This document shows, one piece after another, positions 8,858 through 17,820 of a DNA stretch of 26,464 nt. The translations under genes and the position numbers were made by a program. Numbering within the stretch: position 1 is the stretch's first letter; each line of letters begins with the position of its first letter. Under the pieces are notes generated by a model that was given only the letters and a program-made list of their open reading frames with translations, searched no databases and had not been told where the DNA came from. The stretch is taken from the NCBI GenBank assembly GCA_036939355.1, contig JALLAP010000041.1:1-26464 (forward strand). The letters run 5' to 3'. The DNA comes from Thalassiosira profunda. Taxonomy: Eukaryota > Bacillariophyta > Thalassiosirophyceae > Thalassiosirales > Thalassiosiraceae.

Positions 8858-9364
8858 TCACTCCTTTTTGTGCGCCTTGCCGCCACCGCTGAACAGCAAG
8901 GTGCTCGCAAGACAAACGTGTCCGAGCAGAAAGAAGGAGTGCAGTACCCGCGCGGGCCCAAACGCTGCCAGCACGGGCTCGTGCAAGTTCCCAATGTAGT
9001 AATTGCCCGACAGCGCCATTGTCTGATTCCACACGACGATTGCGTGCGCCGCAACGAATGCTAGAAAGACCGGGAGCCGCTGGGAGTGGATTGTGAAGAG
9101 TCCGGCATGAATTGCAATTATGCACGCGAAGACCACGAAGCCGTGCTGGTTATCGCAGTCGACGGCCGCGAATGTCGCTAGCCTGGCCGTGGCGTCGCTG
9201 ACGCTGGCATCTCCCGCGGCGATCAAGGCGAGGTCCTCCTTGGCGATTTCCAACACCCCCGCTGCAAAGTCGGCTGGCGCGACGAGGGCGAACGCCATCA
9301 TCACGCCGAACAGGACGCCCTCGAAGGTGAGGAACACCGTCGCTGCAGAGGAAGCCGACACCAT
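8858..9364 (-). CDS. Small four-helix membrane protein, copy B
   Basis: This 168-residue paralogue of the gene at 2268-2774 differs at about 11 positions. Substitutions are mostly conservative and fall in or next to helices (for example V/L, A/V, S/A), which suggests the protein is still under selection. It has the same four predicted membrane segments and the same C-terminus. Its first four codons and leader lie in a 23-bp block (9353-9375) repeated exactly at the start of the next gene upstream (10844-10866). In block A this gene faces the SDR directly; here the secreted-protein gene lies between them. Function not recognised. Confidence 0.8.
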   Translation of the reverse strand: MVSASSAATVFLTFEGVLFGVMMAFALVAPADFAAGVLEIAKEDLALIAAGDASVSDATARLATFAAVDCDNQHGFVVFACIIAIHAGLFTIHSQRLPVFLAFVAAHAIVVWNQTMALSGNYYIGNLHEPVLAAFGPARVLHSFFLLGHVCLASTLLFSGGGKAHKKE

Positions 9365-9775
9365 CGTTTGTTTGGATTTATGAGAAGCGCTGGCTACCAG
9401 CTACCTAAAGCAACGTGTAGGTAACGTAAGTAGGTAGGTACAATAACAATAGATACTTAGGTTTGTAGGAGCAGCTTCAACTTCAACTCGCGCATGCAAC
9501 TTTGCTCGCTTGCGTGGCACTCTCTTGGCACTCTTCCGCCCAGAGAGGCCGGGGTCTCCAGTACAAAGGCAAAAGTGAGCGATTATTACTTCTAATAATG
9601 CCTTCGAGCGACACAGCAGTTTGACAAAAACAAACTGAGTACTATCCAGCCAGACGTTTGAGCTATTTTCCAATCTTCAGTGAATTCGAGCATGAATGCG
9701 CAAGCCTTGACTGTTGTGTGACACACTCTCTCAATTTGTTTTGCATAACTTGAATAATACCTACATCTACAAATT
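9365..9775. other. Intergenic region between membrane protein B and secreted protein
   Basis: About 410 bp. It contains a run of TAGGTA/TACGTA-like units (about 9408-9462) and the GCATGCAACTTTG element shared with block A. After about 9505 it is specific to block B and more AT-rich. It must hold the promoter of the minus-strand membrane protein and the 3' UTR of the minus-strand gene upstream. No gene is supported. Confidence 0.4.
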
Positions 9776-10855
9776 CTAGAAAGCCTGCGTAACAGCAAGT
9801 ACAAGCCCTGTTACAACTGTAGTAGAAGCGGCAATGGTGATGAAATTTGGGCCAAGTGATTGACAAGAGGATGAAGCATCTTCGACATCGTCACCATCCA
9901 CCCCATAACTTCCATTGCCCTTAATGGCGTCAGTAGCATTCGTATTTGCATCCGCGTCAGCTGCCTGACAGGGTCCGATCGAGCAGGTCTCTCCCAGGAA
10001 GAAGTCGCCGCTAATGTCGGTAACGTCCATGTAGGCGTTCCACAGCCTCGCGAAGGCGTCCGGTGCATACTCGCCCTCCACTACGTTGTAGGCATCGACG
10101 GCCGGTTTGAGCTCACTGCAATTGAACGCCTTGTAGTGGGCCCGGAGCGTCCACCCCCATTCGTATCCGGCGGTTTGTTCCACGGGGCGGTGGAAGTCGG
10201 CAATCCACGGCTTGGCGAACTCGTTGCCGCGCTTCCAGACGATCATGGCCACGGCCCACGGCGCGTCGTATATCTGACCGGTCGGGGAGCCCCCGGTGCC
10301 GGTGTACAGCAGGACATGTTCGTCGAACCCGCCCGTCGTCAGCGACTGCCCCGCGCTGTCGAACATGCCGCTGAAGGCCGTGGAATTGGAGTTCTCCCCG
10401 CCCCAGCCAAACTCGGGCGGGTCCTGAAATTCGAGCACGCCCCAGATGCAGTGTTCGTCGGTTCGCGGGATGCTGTCTCCCCACCGGCCGTGGATGGTAT
10501 CGCACCACCTTGTGGCGCCGTCGGCTTCGCAGTACATCTCCCCCTCGTTGGCCACCCCGACCTGATACTTGTGAGGACCGTCCATTGCCGGCCCGACAGG
10601 GTAGCCCCACTCCTTAACTCGGGCGTCGCGTTGGGCATTGGCGGTCGCGAGGGGATCCGAACCATCTTCATCTTCGGCGAGGCCTCGGCGCGGGCCGCCG
10701 ACGAGGGGGCAGGGCGGGGCTGCATTGCCGTTCGAGTTCGAGGTGGGATCGCTGCCGGCATATTTGGGATAGGCCGACGCCGACCGGAGGAAGGCGGCTG
10801 CAACAAGAGCGACGATTGCCATGATTGCTTGAGGTTCTTGAGTAGCCGACACCAT
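9776..10855 (-). CDS. Unrecognised secreted protein with possible GPI-anchor tail
   Basis: About 359 residues from the ATG at 10855; an internal ATG at 10822 (MAIVALVAAAFLRSASA) gives a cleaner signal peptide. The mature part has several cysteines (YCEADG, RWCDTIHG, HCIWG, FNCSEL, CSIGPC), many Trp/Gly/Asp residues and Asn-X-Ser/Thr sites. The C-terminus is a small-residue stretch followed by a hydrophobic end (about the last 20 residues), as in GPI-anchored proteins or a C-terminal membrane helix. I do not recognise the family. It is found only in block B, between two genes that are adjacent in block A. Its leader and first four codons are identical to those of the membrane protein B gene, suggesting capture of a promoter or a repeat-mediated rearrangement. 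Confidence 0.75.
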   Translation of the reverse strand: MVSATQEPQAIMAIVALVAAAFLRSASAYPKYAGSDPTSNSNGNAAPPCPLVGGPRRGLAEDEDGSDPLATANAQRDARVKEWGYPVGPAMDGPHKYQVGVANEGEMYCEADGATRWCDTIHGRWGDSIPRTDEHCIWGVLEFQDPPEFGWGGENSNSTAFSGMFDSAGQSLTTGGFDEHVLLYTGTGGSPTGQIYDAPWAVAMIVWKRGNEFAKPWIADFHRPVEQTAGYEWGWTLRAHYKAFNCSELKPAVDAYNVVEGEYAPDAFARLWNAYMDVTDISGDFFLGETCSIGPCQAADADANTNATDAIKGNGSYGVDGDDVEDASSSCQSLGPNFITIAASTTVVTGLVLAVTQAF

Positions 10856-11079
10856 CGTTTGTTTGGGGCGAGATGAGACGAAGCGAACTCTGGCGCGCCA
10901 ACGCAACCCTGCATGCAACTTTCCAGCTTGGTGCTTGGTGGGGGTGTGGGAGTTCATCCCGCTCTGCCTGACTGACTCACAACACTCACAACACTCACAA
11001 CTCAGTGCTCACAACTTCCTCGGGCGGGCGGGGCGCTCCAAATCCCAACCACAACCACAACCCCTCGGCCTCCTCCACC
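10856..11079. promoter_or_regulatory. Divergent promoter region, secreted protein / SDR B
   Basis: There are 224 bp between divergent starts. It includes a GCATGCAACTTT element near 10912, a short tandem repeat at 10975-11001 and an AACCACAACC-rich stretch just before the SDR ATG. Only the last 20 or so bases before the SDR are conserved with block A. Confidence 0.45.
10975..11001 (+). repeat. Three tandem copies of ACTCACAAC
   Basis: A perfect 9-bp unit repeated three times, with a partial further copy (GCTCACAAC) just after. It lies upstream of SDR B and is not present upstream of SDR A. Confidence 0.9.
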
Positions 11080-12333
11080 ATGACGCTGCCGACGCCCCTC
11101 CTCGCCGCGCTGGCCGCGCTGGCATTGACACGCACCGCTCTCTTTGCAACCGCGCTCTCGCTCGACGTCGCCGGCAGCCGGCGGGACTTCCTCCGCACCG
11201 GCGCAGCTGCGACAGCCGCCTCCCTCCTAGCCCCCGGGCTTGCGGGCGCCGCCGACTCCGGGGCGGGCCGCACCGTCTGCGTCACCGGGGCGAACGGGTA
11301 CATTGGATTGCACTGCGTGCAACAGCTGCTGGAGCGGGGGTACAATGTCAGAGCCGCGGTCCGGTCGACGTCTCCCTCCAAAACGAAGGATCTGAGCCGA
11401 ATCGCGGCGGAGTTGCGCGCGACGGACAAGCTGGACTTTGCAACCATCGATCTGTTTGACGTGGGCAGCCTGGTGGACGCGGGGAGAGGATGTGAGGGCA
11501 TGATCCACCTGGCTTCGCCCTACAGCTTCTCCAAATCCGGCGACCCTGTCAAAACCATTGTGGAGCCGGCCATCGCGGGCGCGACGAATGCGGTGCGGGC
11601 GGCAGAGGAACTCAAATTGAAAAAATTGGTGAATTGCGGGAGCGTCTTTGGAATGGTCGGCTCCGTTGCTGAAAAGGGATACGATCACATCTACGGAGCA
11701 CAAGACGTCAACGGCTTCAACACCCCCACCGGATGCGCATACGCGTACTCCAAGCGGGCGTCGCAGGAGGAAAGCATCGCCCTCGCAAAAGAGAAGGGAG
11801 TGGATCTGATCACCCTCAACGTCGGACAGGTGTGTGGGCCGGCCTTGAGTCCGGACCAAGTCAATCCATCGTGGGAAGCGATCAAGCTGTTGGCCAATCC
11901 GCAGCCGGGCGGTGCAGTCCTCGGGTGCACGGCCCCAGCGCTGGTCGACGTGCGGGATGTGGCGCTGGCGCATGTGAATGCTTTGAAGCTGGGAGCGTCC
12001 ACTGTTCCGCGCAGATACGTCGTGGCCGCGCGGAGGGAGAGCCCGACGTATGTGGAGATTGCCGAGACGCTCGCGGAGATTCTTCCGGAGCGGGGCCTCC
12101 CGGCGACGGTCGAGGCGTTGCCTTCCGGCGCGCAGAAACTGGTGGTCAAGGGCATCAAGCTGGGCGACAAGGGGTTGGGCGAGCTGTTGGAGGGAGTGTC
12201 GGTTCCCCCCGGCAAGACGCTGTTGGTGGACGTGGATCCGATGAAGAGGGATGTTTTGCCGACTCCGCGATCTTTGCGGACAACACTGGCTGACTTTGTT
12301 GACAACCAGGTTGCTTACGGCCACGTTGTTTAG
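11080..12333 (+). CDS. Extended SDR (dihydroflavonol-reductase/epimerase-like), copy B, Tat-type lumen signal
   Basis: This 417-residue paralogue of the SDR at 3003 is three residues shorter because of small deletions around the signal region. It has a hydrophobic N-terminus, SRRDFLRTGAA twin-arginine signal, TGANGYIG Rossmann motif and YAYSK catalytic motif (about 221-225). The mature protein is almost the same as copy A. Two nucleotide stretches (11215-11370 and 11751-12044) are identical to copy A while the sequence around them differs at many positions. The signal regions have diverged most, yet both keep the RR pair and the hydrophobic stretches, so targeting seems to be maintained. Substrate unknown. 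Confidence 0.9.
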   Translation: MTLPTPLLAALAALALTRTALFATALSLDVAGSRRDFLRTGAAATAASLLAPGLAGAADSGAGRTVCVTGANGYIGLHCVQQLLERGYNVRAAVRSTSPSKTKDLSRIAAELRATDKLDFATIDLFDVGSLVDAGRGCEGMIHLASPYSFSKSGDPVKTIVEPAIAGATNAVRAAEELKLKKLVNCGSVFGMVGSVAEKGYDHIYGAQDVNGFNTPTGCAYAYSKRASQEESIALAKEKGVDLITLNVGQVCGPALSPDQVNPSWEAIKLLANPQPGGAVLGCTAPALVDVRDVALAHVNALKLGASTVPRRYVVAARRESPTYVEIAETLAEILPERGLPATVEALPSGAQKLVVKGIKLGDKGLGELLEGVSVPPGKTLLVDVDPMKRDVLPTPRSLRTTLADFVDNQVAYGHVV

Positions 12334-12706
12334 ATTGAATTGCAACGATGCAATTAGTAGCAATATCTTGCCTCCACCAATAAATATTCATGACATGGGA
12401 GGATCGCACTTCAGACCTGCCCTCAAACCAGGCTTGTGAAGAGGTCTCCAGATCGAGGTAGAGTAAGAGAAGTACGTAAGTAGAAAGTACTTATGACATA
12501 AAGAACATCAGGCCCTCAGGCTCCCAACTCAAACGCGAACGCTCAACACCGTGCGCTTCTGATGATTGCGTCTTCCTGCTCGGCGGCATTTGCTATGCTC
12601 AATCCCACCGCCCCACTGATGCCCATGCCGGGACCGTACGATCGCATCTTATGCTCAGCATCATTCATTCACGCTCAAACGATCGCCTCCACAAAATGCG
12701 CGCAGC
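12334..12706. promoter_or_regulatory. SDR B 3' UTR and conserved acyltransferase 5' region (B)
   Basis: An AATAAA at 12379-12384 lies 45 bp after the SDR stop. From about 12465 to 12706 the sequence matches 4360-4612 of block A in several blocks, including the bases just before the acyltransferase ATG (CCTCCACAAAATGCGCGCA). No gene is supported here. Confidence 0.55.
12379..12384 (+). terminator. Candidate AATAAA poly(A) signal of SDR B
   Basis: Canonical hexamer 45 bp downstream of the SDR B stop codon, in AT-rich context. The equivalent A region lacks it. Confidence 0.45.
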
Positions 12707-14571
12707 ATGGAGGCCATCGAGCTCGTCGCGCCGCCCGCCGTCGCCCGCCGCCGCTTCTCCGACTCGTATGCGGCGGGCGTCGCGGGGAGGCGGCGGCGAT
12801 CGCTGCTGACGCTGGAACACCCCTCGATCCTCGACGAGGCGACGGACGACTTTGTTGAGAATGTCCCAAAAGAGAAGCAGCGGCGACGGATCTCCGTCCT
12901 GTCCCGGCAAGCGTCGTCGATGTCCCGGTTCTTCGCGCTATCAACCACTTCCAAATCGTTTCACGAGGAGTTGGTGTTGCCCACCAAAATCATGGCCATG
13001 ATGTTCCTCGACGATCCCTTCCCCAGCGTTGATGTTCTGAGACAAACGCTGGCGGAGAGGATGCTCGACATTCCCCGCTTTCGCTGCAGGGTACGAGGCG
13101 GAGAAGGATGCGCCGTCGTCTTCGAGCCGCTGCCCCGCTCGGAGATCGATTTGGACGAACACATTGCACACATCGACGGAGAGGGCGAGTTCGGACCAGC
13201 TGAAATCGAGGAGCTGGTCAACGACGCGTACCTTTCGAGGTGGCACGCGAACCTGCCCCTCTGGAGGATGGCCATCGTCACCGACCTGAGCGACGGACGC
13301 TCGCTGATCTTTGCGGCCATCGATCATGCTATTGGGGACGGGGTCGGATTGCTCTCAGTACTGCTCTCGTTATTGGACGATCCGCCGCCGAAGGATACGA
13401 ATGGCAGCGAAACAACATACAACCCGATACTCCAAACAAAGAGGAGGATGCCGCGGGGACTGTCCCTCTCCCACCGCGCCGTGGCCTTCTTGCATGGAAT
13501 ATATACCGGCACCGTACATACACTTGCGCCGCCGGCGTCTGACCCGCACCACGCGCTCATGATTCCAAAGGAGGAACTGTCGGAGCCCAGCCGGGGAAAG
13601 GGCTTCGCCCACCGGGCCTTCCGGCTAGCGGAGATCAAGTCCGTGAAGAACAAACTTAGCGGTGCCACGGTGAACGATGTGGTAGTGGGTCTGATNGCTA
13701 GCGGAGATCAAGTCCGTGAAGAACAAACTTAGCGGTGCCACGGTGAACGATGTGGTAGTGGGTCTGATTTCCATGGCGATTGCAAAGTACCTCGAGTTGA
13801 AGGGAGATAAGGCACTCGATCTGGTGAGACGAGGCAGAGGATCCCTGCGGGCCAGCTTTCCCATCAACATGCGGCGCGGTCCAGATTGCCTCAGGGCCGA
13901 GCTCGGAAACAACGTCGTGGCCGCGTGCATTCCGCTTCCCGTCGACTGCGACGATCCAATTGCTTGCATCTGGACAGTAAAGACGCGGTGCGACGAGCTC
14001 AAGCTCTCCCCTGCGTTCGTCCTGAGCAAATGGATAATTGATGCTTTGTTTCCTGTCGCCCCGGAGGCGCCACTCGCGGCGAAGATGCTCGACGTTTTCA
14101 ATCGGACCACGTGCACGATCTCCAACGTCGCCGGCCCGAGGGAGGCAACGTCCCTTGCGGGATATTCGGTGAATGATCTGAACTTTACGGCTGCGCATCC
14201 TGCAAATCTTTACTTTGGAGTGCTCTCCTTCCAGAGCAGGCTTCAAATGTCAGTTTTGCTGGACCGAAAGACGGAGGGCAGTGCGGCGGAACTGGTGGAT
14301 TGCATCGAGGAGGCGTACGAGGAGCTGTGGGAGGCTCTGAAGGACATCGACGAGGGTGCCCCGCTCGAGCGGCCGAATGCAACTCCTCGCTCGGCGAAGT
14401 TGCTGGAAGCGCTGGNACATCGACGAGGGTGCCCCGCTCGAGCGGCCGAATGCAACTCCTCGCTCGGCGAAGTTGCTGGAAGCGCTGGTGTTTCTTTGGA
14501 TGGTGTTTGCGCTGCATCGTGCGTTTTGCAATGCCCGACTCCTCGCGAGCTTTTTGTTGGCTTCGCTGTGA
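12707..14571 (+). CDS. Wax ester synthase / diacylglycerol acyltransferase (WS/DGAT)-type protein
   Basis: Counting each 72-nt assembly overlap once gives about 572 residues with no internal stop. The N-terminal ~95 residues are basic and Ser-rich. The acyltransferase domain carries DHAIGDG (residues 206-212), the HHxxxDG motif of the condensation/WS-DGAT superfamily with Asp for the first His; the second His (207), usually the catalytic one, is kept. The C-terminal half has INMRRGPD, a SNVAGP motif (448-453, as in the WSD1 C-terminal domain) and SFQSRLQMSVLLD. It ends with a hydrophobic tail (VFLWMVFALHRAF ... LLASFLLASL), a likely membrane anchor. The family transfers acyl-CoA to fatty alcohols or diacylglycerol, making wax esters or triacylglycerol; the substrate here is not known. 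The Ns at 13696 and 14416 are artefactual. Confidence 0.85.
13624..13768 (+). repeat. 72-nt perfect duplication around N (assembly overlap)
   Basis: 13624-13695 and 13697-13768 are identical and separated only by the N at 13696. The frame is continuous when the overlap is counted once. Confidence 0.95.
14344..14488 (+). repeat. 72-nt perfect duplication around N (assembly overlap)
   Basis: 14344-14415 and 14417-14488 are identical around the N at 14416. Counting it once joins the acyltransferase body to its hydrophobic C-terminal tail and the stop at 14571. Confidence 0.95.
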
Positions 14572-15012
14572 TTGCTCTGCCCATGTTGTTTGCAGCCATC
14601 AAACTGAAAGGACGGTGAAGGTGACTCCATTTCGAAGACTTATTGTAAGTCCAATTCCCATTCCATCCTTTGTCATCGTTATCCGAGCTACAAGCGAAGA
14701 ATTGAAACGATGCAATTAGCAATATCAATTGCCTCCACCAATACTTTACGGTGCATCCCCTCATCGATCGTCGCCCAATCCCTTTTCGCAAAGCCACGCC
14801 CAGTCGCTGGGACGAAAGAACCTGCGACGTCCCAAAGGTCCTACGAGAGCCATCTGAGGTGAAGATGCGTGCCAATGAAGCTGTCTGAGAGATGATTGTT
14901 TGCTCCTGTTTGCTTTCTGCTACATTTCCACATCTCTCAATAACTCTAGTGTGAACTGCATCTGCTTGAATTAGTTGCATCTCTGGCTGATTCTTTGCTC
15001 AGCGCTGGCTCT
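14572..15012. other. Convergent intergenic region with SDR-3'UTR-like segment
   Basis: This lies between the acyltransferase stop and the stop of the minus-strand propeller gene. At 14701-14743 it contains a segment (ATTGAAACGATGCAATTAG ... TTGCCTCCACCAATA) closely matching the 3' flank of SDR B (about 12335-12381). No gene is seen in the rest. Confidence 0.6.
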
Positions 15013-17820
15013 TCAGCCACACCAAACTCGCTCTTTCGTGCCACTCAGAGAATCGATCGCCATTTGCTCGACCGTGCCGCCGATGCCCCAAAACAGGATG
15101 TCTCCTTTGGAAAAGCAGCCAAAGTCGGGAAATGTCCCGGCGCGAAAATCAGCGAATCCGCCACTTTGCTCCTCGCATTCCGATTGAGTCAGGCAGACAA
15201 AAGCTGGACTGAAGATAGGGGAAAAGGTAAGAGGGGAAGGTGATGAATCTGGAGATAGTGTTTGCCTCTGTGGCAGTGGAGACCCAGTCGGGGCATTGCT
15301 CAATAAGCCCGCAACAAAAGGAATGTCGAATCGATGCAATTTGTCGACTCCTCCCTTGGACGGTTCCTCCCCCTCCATCCAGCCTCCATCATCCCATTCA
15401 AACCTCTCCTGCACTATCAAAAGTCCATCTGATTCCACTCTGTAGTTTGTATCAGAGTAAAAATTCAGCGACGACCACACTTCTCCGTGAAACACGAACT
15501 GATACAGCCCCGGATACAAGCACGTAGAGTTCTCAAGAGCCTGCCGCTCCGCACCATCAGAATCCTCTTCAACGTCGGCATCTAAATGACTGTATGTCAC
15601 GACATCGACGGTGTCACTTTCAATCAAAGTGCGACGTTGAATCGCTATGTCCCAATCGCAATCAGGACCGTAACACGCGTTTGTAATCTGAACAGTGACC
15701 CAATGACATGATGCGGTAGGCGCAATGGAGAGAGACGGTCTCTGTGTTGGTACTGGCTGCGCACAATCCGAGATGTCCAAGGCCTTTACCTCATTCTGAT
15801 ATGTGGCGATCAACGTCCGGCTGGAAAGTTGGTATCCATCAAATGACTTGTCGAGTGTCAGAGTCTCCTCCCAGGTTCCATCTGCTCGCTCTGAGAAGAC
15901 GTGCGTTTTGTTGTTACTGCCAACCACCAAATGATCGGCATCCAAAGCATATGCCGCCCGCCCAAAACCATCGTCGTATTCGGAAGAGTTGAAGGAATGG
16001 GCCAGAGTGAATTGCTCGTGTGCTCCTTCGCTTTGATAGAGGAGTAGGAATCTTTCACTCGGGACATATTGACCAAGGGTGCCGTCCCACCGATCGTCTG
16101 GCCCCGACAGAAGGAGGAGATTGTTGTCGACAATGGTGATGGATCGGACGTTGTGTTTAGGCTCCAACTTTTGCATTTGGGAGACGCTGTCGTCCATTGG
16201 GTCATAATGGTACACTTCAACCCAATGTTGAGATTCGCATCCGTAATCACGGGAAGACGAACAAACTGCGATTGCAATTCTGCTGCCCACGACGGCGACA
16301 TCGCTGTAGAGACGTCCTTCGCCACCTGGCAGCAATGCAATTTCCAACCACTCGTCTCCAGCCTCCTTGAAAATGTACACCGCATTTTCGTACACAGGTG
16401 GAGGAAGGGCTTTGACACCAAACAGCAACGCGCGGCCGTTGTAGCAAGGGTAGTAGTCTGCCACTACCAGCAAATCGCCATCAATGCCCGTCAACTCGCC
16501 GTACCCGCACCCGAAGCGTTGCGATGGCTCGGGAGACGCCACTTCTTCCCAAGTCCCAGCAGGGCTTTGCTTCAAAACACGTAGCGCATGGTCCCCATAA
16601 CGCAAGCTAATGGCGGCAGTTCGACCACGAAGTGCAATGTCGTAGCCCGTGCGCCATTCTTCCTCAACGAGTGCAACCGGAGTCTGGACTCGTTCCCAAG
16701 CGCCATTCTGAAGCTTGAAGAACTCAAGATAAAGTGCCCAGGTCGCCCCTCTCGATACTCCGTATGCCACGACCAATTCCGGCCCGTCCATGGCAGTCTT
16801 CACGTAGTCTACATTGGGGCTCGACAAGTCAACCTTCTGCATACTCAACTCGGAAGTAATAGTGTAGGCACAATCAGTTGGCATCGACGATGGGGCCAGC
16901 GATGAGGATGGGGCATAACTAGTTGAAGGGAAGGATGAAGATCCTACCGATTGCGCAACTTGGGGTTGAACCTCATTTGATCGGCCCAAAGCCAACCCCA
17001 GAGCGACGGCCATTGCGGCCAAAGCAACGACAAAGATTGCAAGGATCAATCTAGCCTTTCTCTGCTTCCACCACGGAACGTGGGGCTCCGCGTGGGTGGC
17101 AATGATGACCTCGTCGTCCACCGCATATGCCTCCGCGACGTCGTGCACGGAAACACTCCCCCCACGGGGAGGGGCGGCGTTCGCGACGGAGACCTGGGCA
17201 TAAGCTGGTTCCTCCTCGTCTCCGCCCTCCCCCTCGCTCTGGCGCTCCCTCCGCGCCCCTGGAACGAAATTGAGGAACCTGGGGTCGGACACTGTGGTGA
17301 TTTGGAGGTCGCTGTCCCGTTCCCCCGGACCTTCTACTGCTTCCGGCTGCACGACGACAGGTGCAGCTGCAACTCTGGTAGCGTGGTCGTGGTCGGAGGT
17401 CTCCGCCTGGCGGGCGGCGGGCGGCACGACCACGAAGGGTTCGTCCCCTGATCCGTCGTCCGGGATTTGTTCCGGCCCGTCGTGCGCCGTTTTGGGTGCA
17501 CCGTCTGCCAATTGAGCAGCCATCAACTCGGGAGGGAGGGGCCACCCGTCCTCGTCGATCGTCTCCACGCCGACCGGCCTCCGCTCCCCTCCCACGGCGC
17601 CCTTGGTAGTCTCAAAGAGGGCCGCCGCCGCAGCAGCGGGAACTGGCGCCGCATCCTCGTCGATGTGCTCCGGGCCATCATTTGCAGCAGCGGGGGGAGA
17701 CGAGGACTGCGCATCTTGTGCTCCGCCGCCGCTGCCCCTCTCGGGCGGATCGCTGTCGATTCCAGTGCCAGCGTCACCGCCGCTGGCCGGCCTATCGTCG
17801 CTGCTCTGCTTGGGGTCCAT
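15013..17820 (-). CDS. Large type-II membrane protein with propeller-like ectodomain and Cys-rich C-terminal module
   Basis: 935 residues from the ATG at 17820 (MDPKQSSDD); an in-frame ATG at 17928 adds 36 residues. Residues 1 to about 250 are acidic, Pro/Ser-rich and probably cytosolic. A membrane helix follows WWKQRKAR at about 257-280. The ectodomain starts with a Ser/Pro stalk, then repeated units (WALYLEFFKLQNGAWERV, YDIALRGRTAAISLRYGD, YSDVAVVGSRIAIAVCSS, YALDADHLVVGSNNKTHVF) resembling degenerate FG-GAP/WD-like blades. Next come a Cys-containing domain near CHWVTVQITNACYGPDCDWD, a Ser/Pro linker, and a terminal module with CLTQSECEEQ, GCFSKGD and WGIGGT, of a type I associate with diatom surface proteins. 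It has the same overall plan as the FG-GAP proteins but is not a close paralogue. Ligand unknown. Confidence 0.8.
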   Translation of the reverse strand: MDPKQSSDDRPASGGDAGTGIDSDPPERGSGGGAQDAQSSSPPAAANDGPEHIDEDAAPVPAAAAAALFETTKGAVGGERRPVGVETIDEDGWPLPPELMAAQLADGAPKTAHDGPEQIPDDGSGDEPFVVVPPAARQAETSDHDHATRVAAAPVVVQPEAVEGPGERDSDLQITTVSDPRFLNFVPGARRERQSEGEGGDEEEPAYAQVSVANAAPPRGGSVSVHDVAEAYAVDDEVIIATHAEPHVPWWKQRKARLILAIFVVALAAMAVALGLALGRSNEVQPQVAQSVGSSSFPSTSYAPSSSLAPSSMPTDCAYTITSELSMQKVDLSSPNVDYVKTAMDGPELVVAYGVSRGATWALYLEFFKLQNGAWERVQTPVALVEEEWRTGYDIALRGRTAAISLRYGDHALRVLKQSPAGTWEEVASPEPSQRFGCGYGELTGIDGDLLVVADYYPCYNGRALLFGVKALPPPVYENAVYIFKEAGDEWLEIALLPGGEGRLYSDVAVVGSRIAIAVCSSSRDYGCESQHWVEVYHYDPMDDSVSQMQKLEPKHNVRSITIVDNNLLLLSGPDDRWDGTLGQYVPSERFLLLYQSEGAHEQFTLAHSFNSSEYDDGFGRAAYALDADHLVVGSNNKTHVFSERADGTWEETLTLDKSFDGYQLSSRTLIATYQNEVKALDISDCAQPVPTQRPSLSIAPTASCHWVTVQITNACYGPDCDWDIAIQRRTLIESDTVDVVTYSHLDADVEEDSDGAERQALENSTCLYPGLYQFVFHGEVWSSLNFYSDTNYRVESDGLLIVQERFEWDDGGWMEGEEPSKGGVDKLHRFDIPFVAGLLSNAPTGSPLPQRQTLSPDSSPSPLTFSPIFSPAFVCLTQSECEEQSGGFADFRAGTFPDFGCFSKGDILFWGIGGTVEQMAIDSLSGTKERVWCG

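Larger units (their letters stand above)
4717..14571. repeat. Tandem segmental duplication, block B (expanded)
   Basis: Second copy of the block, about 3 kb longer over the shared interval. Extra material lies at about 7100-8690 (RING-Sel1-MYND) and about 9400-10900 (secreted protein). The acyltransferase is full length here. The left boundary coincides with the N at 4716, so the junction itself is not resolved. Confidence 0.85.

Noticed and set aside
13696..13768. 72-nt tandem repeats as possible coding repeats or a mobile-element target site
   Set aside because: Same length at four unrelated places, always with a single N between copies: assembly overlap.
14243..14980. Minus-strand open frame through the N at 14416
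   Set aside because: It depends on the assembly N and is antisense to the acyltransferase C-terminus.
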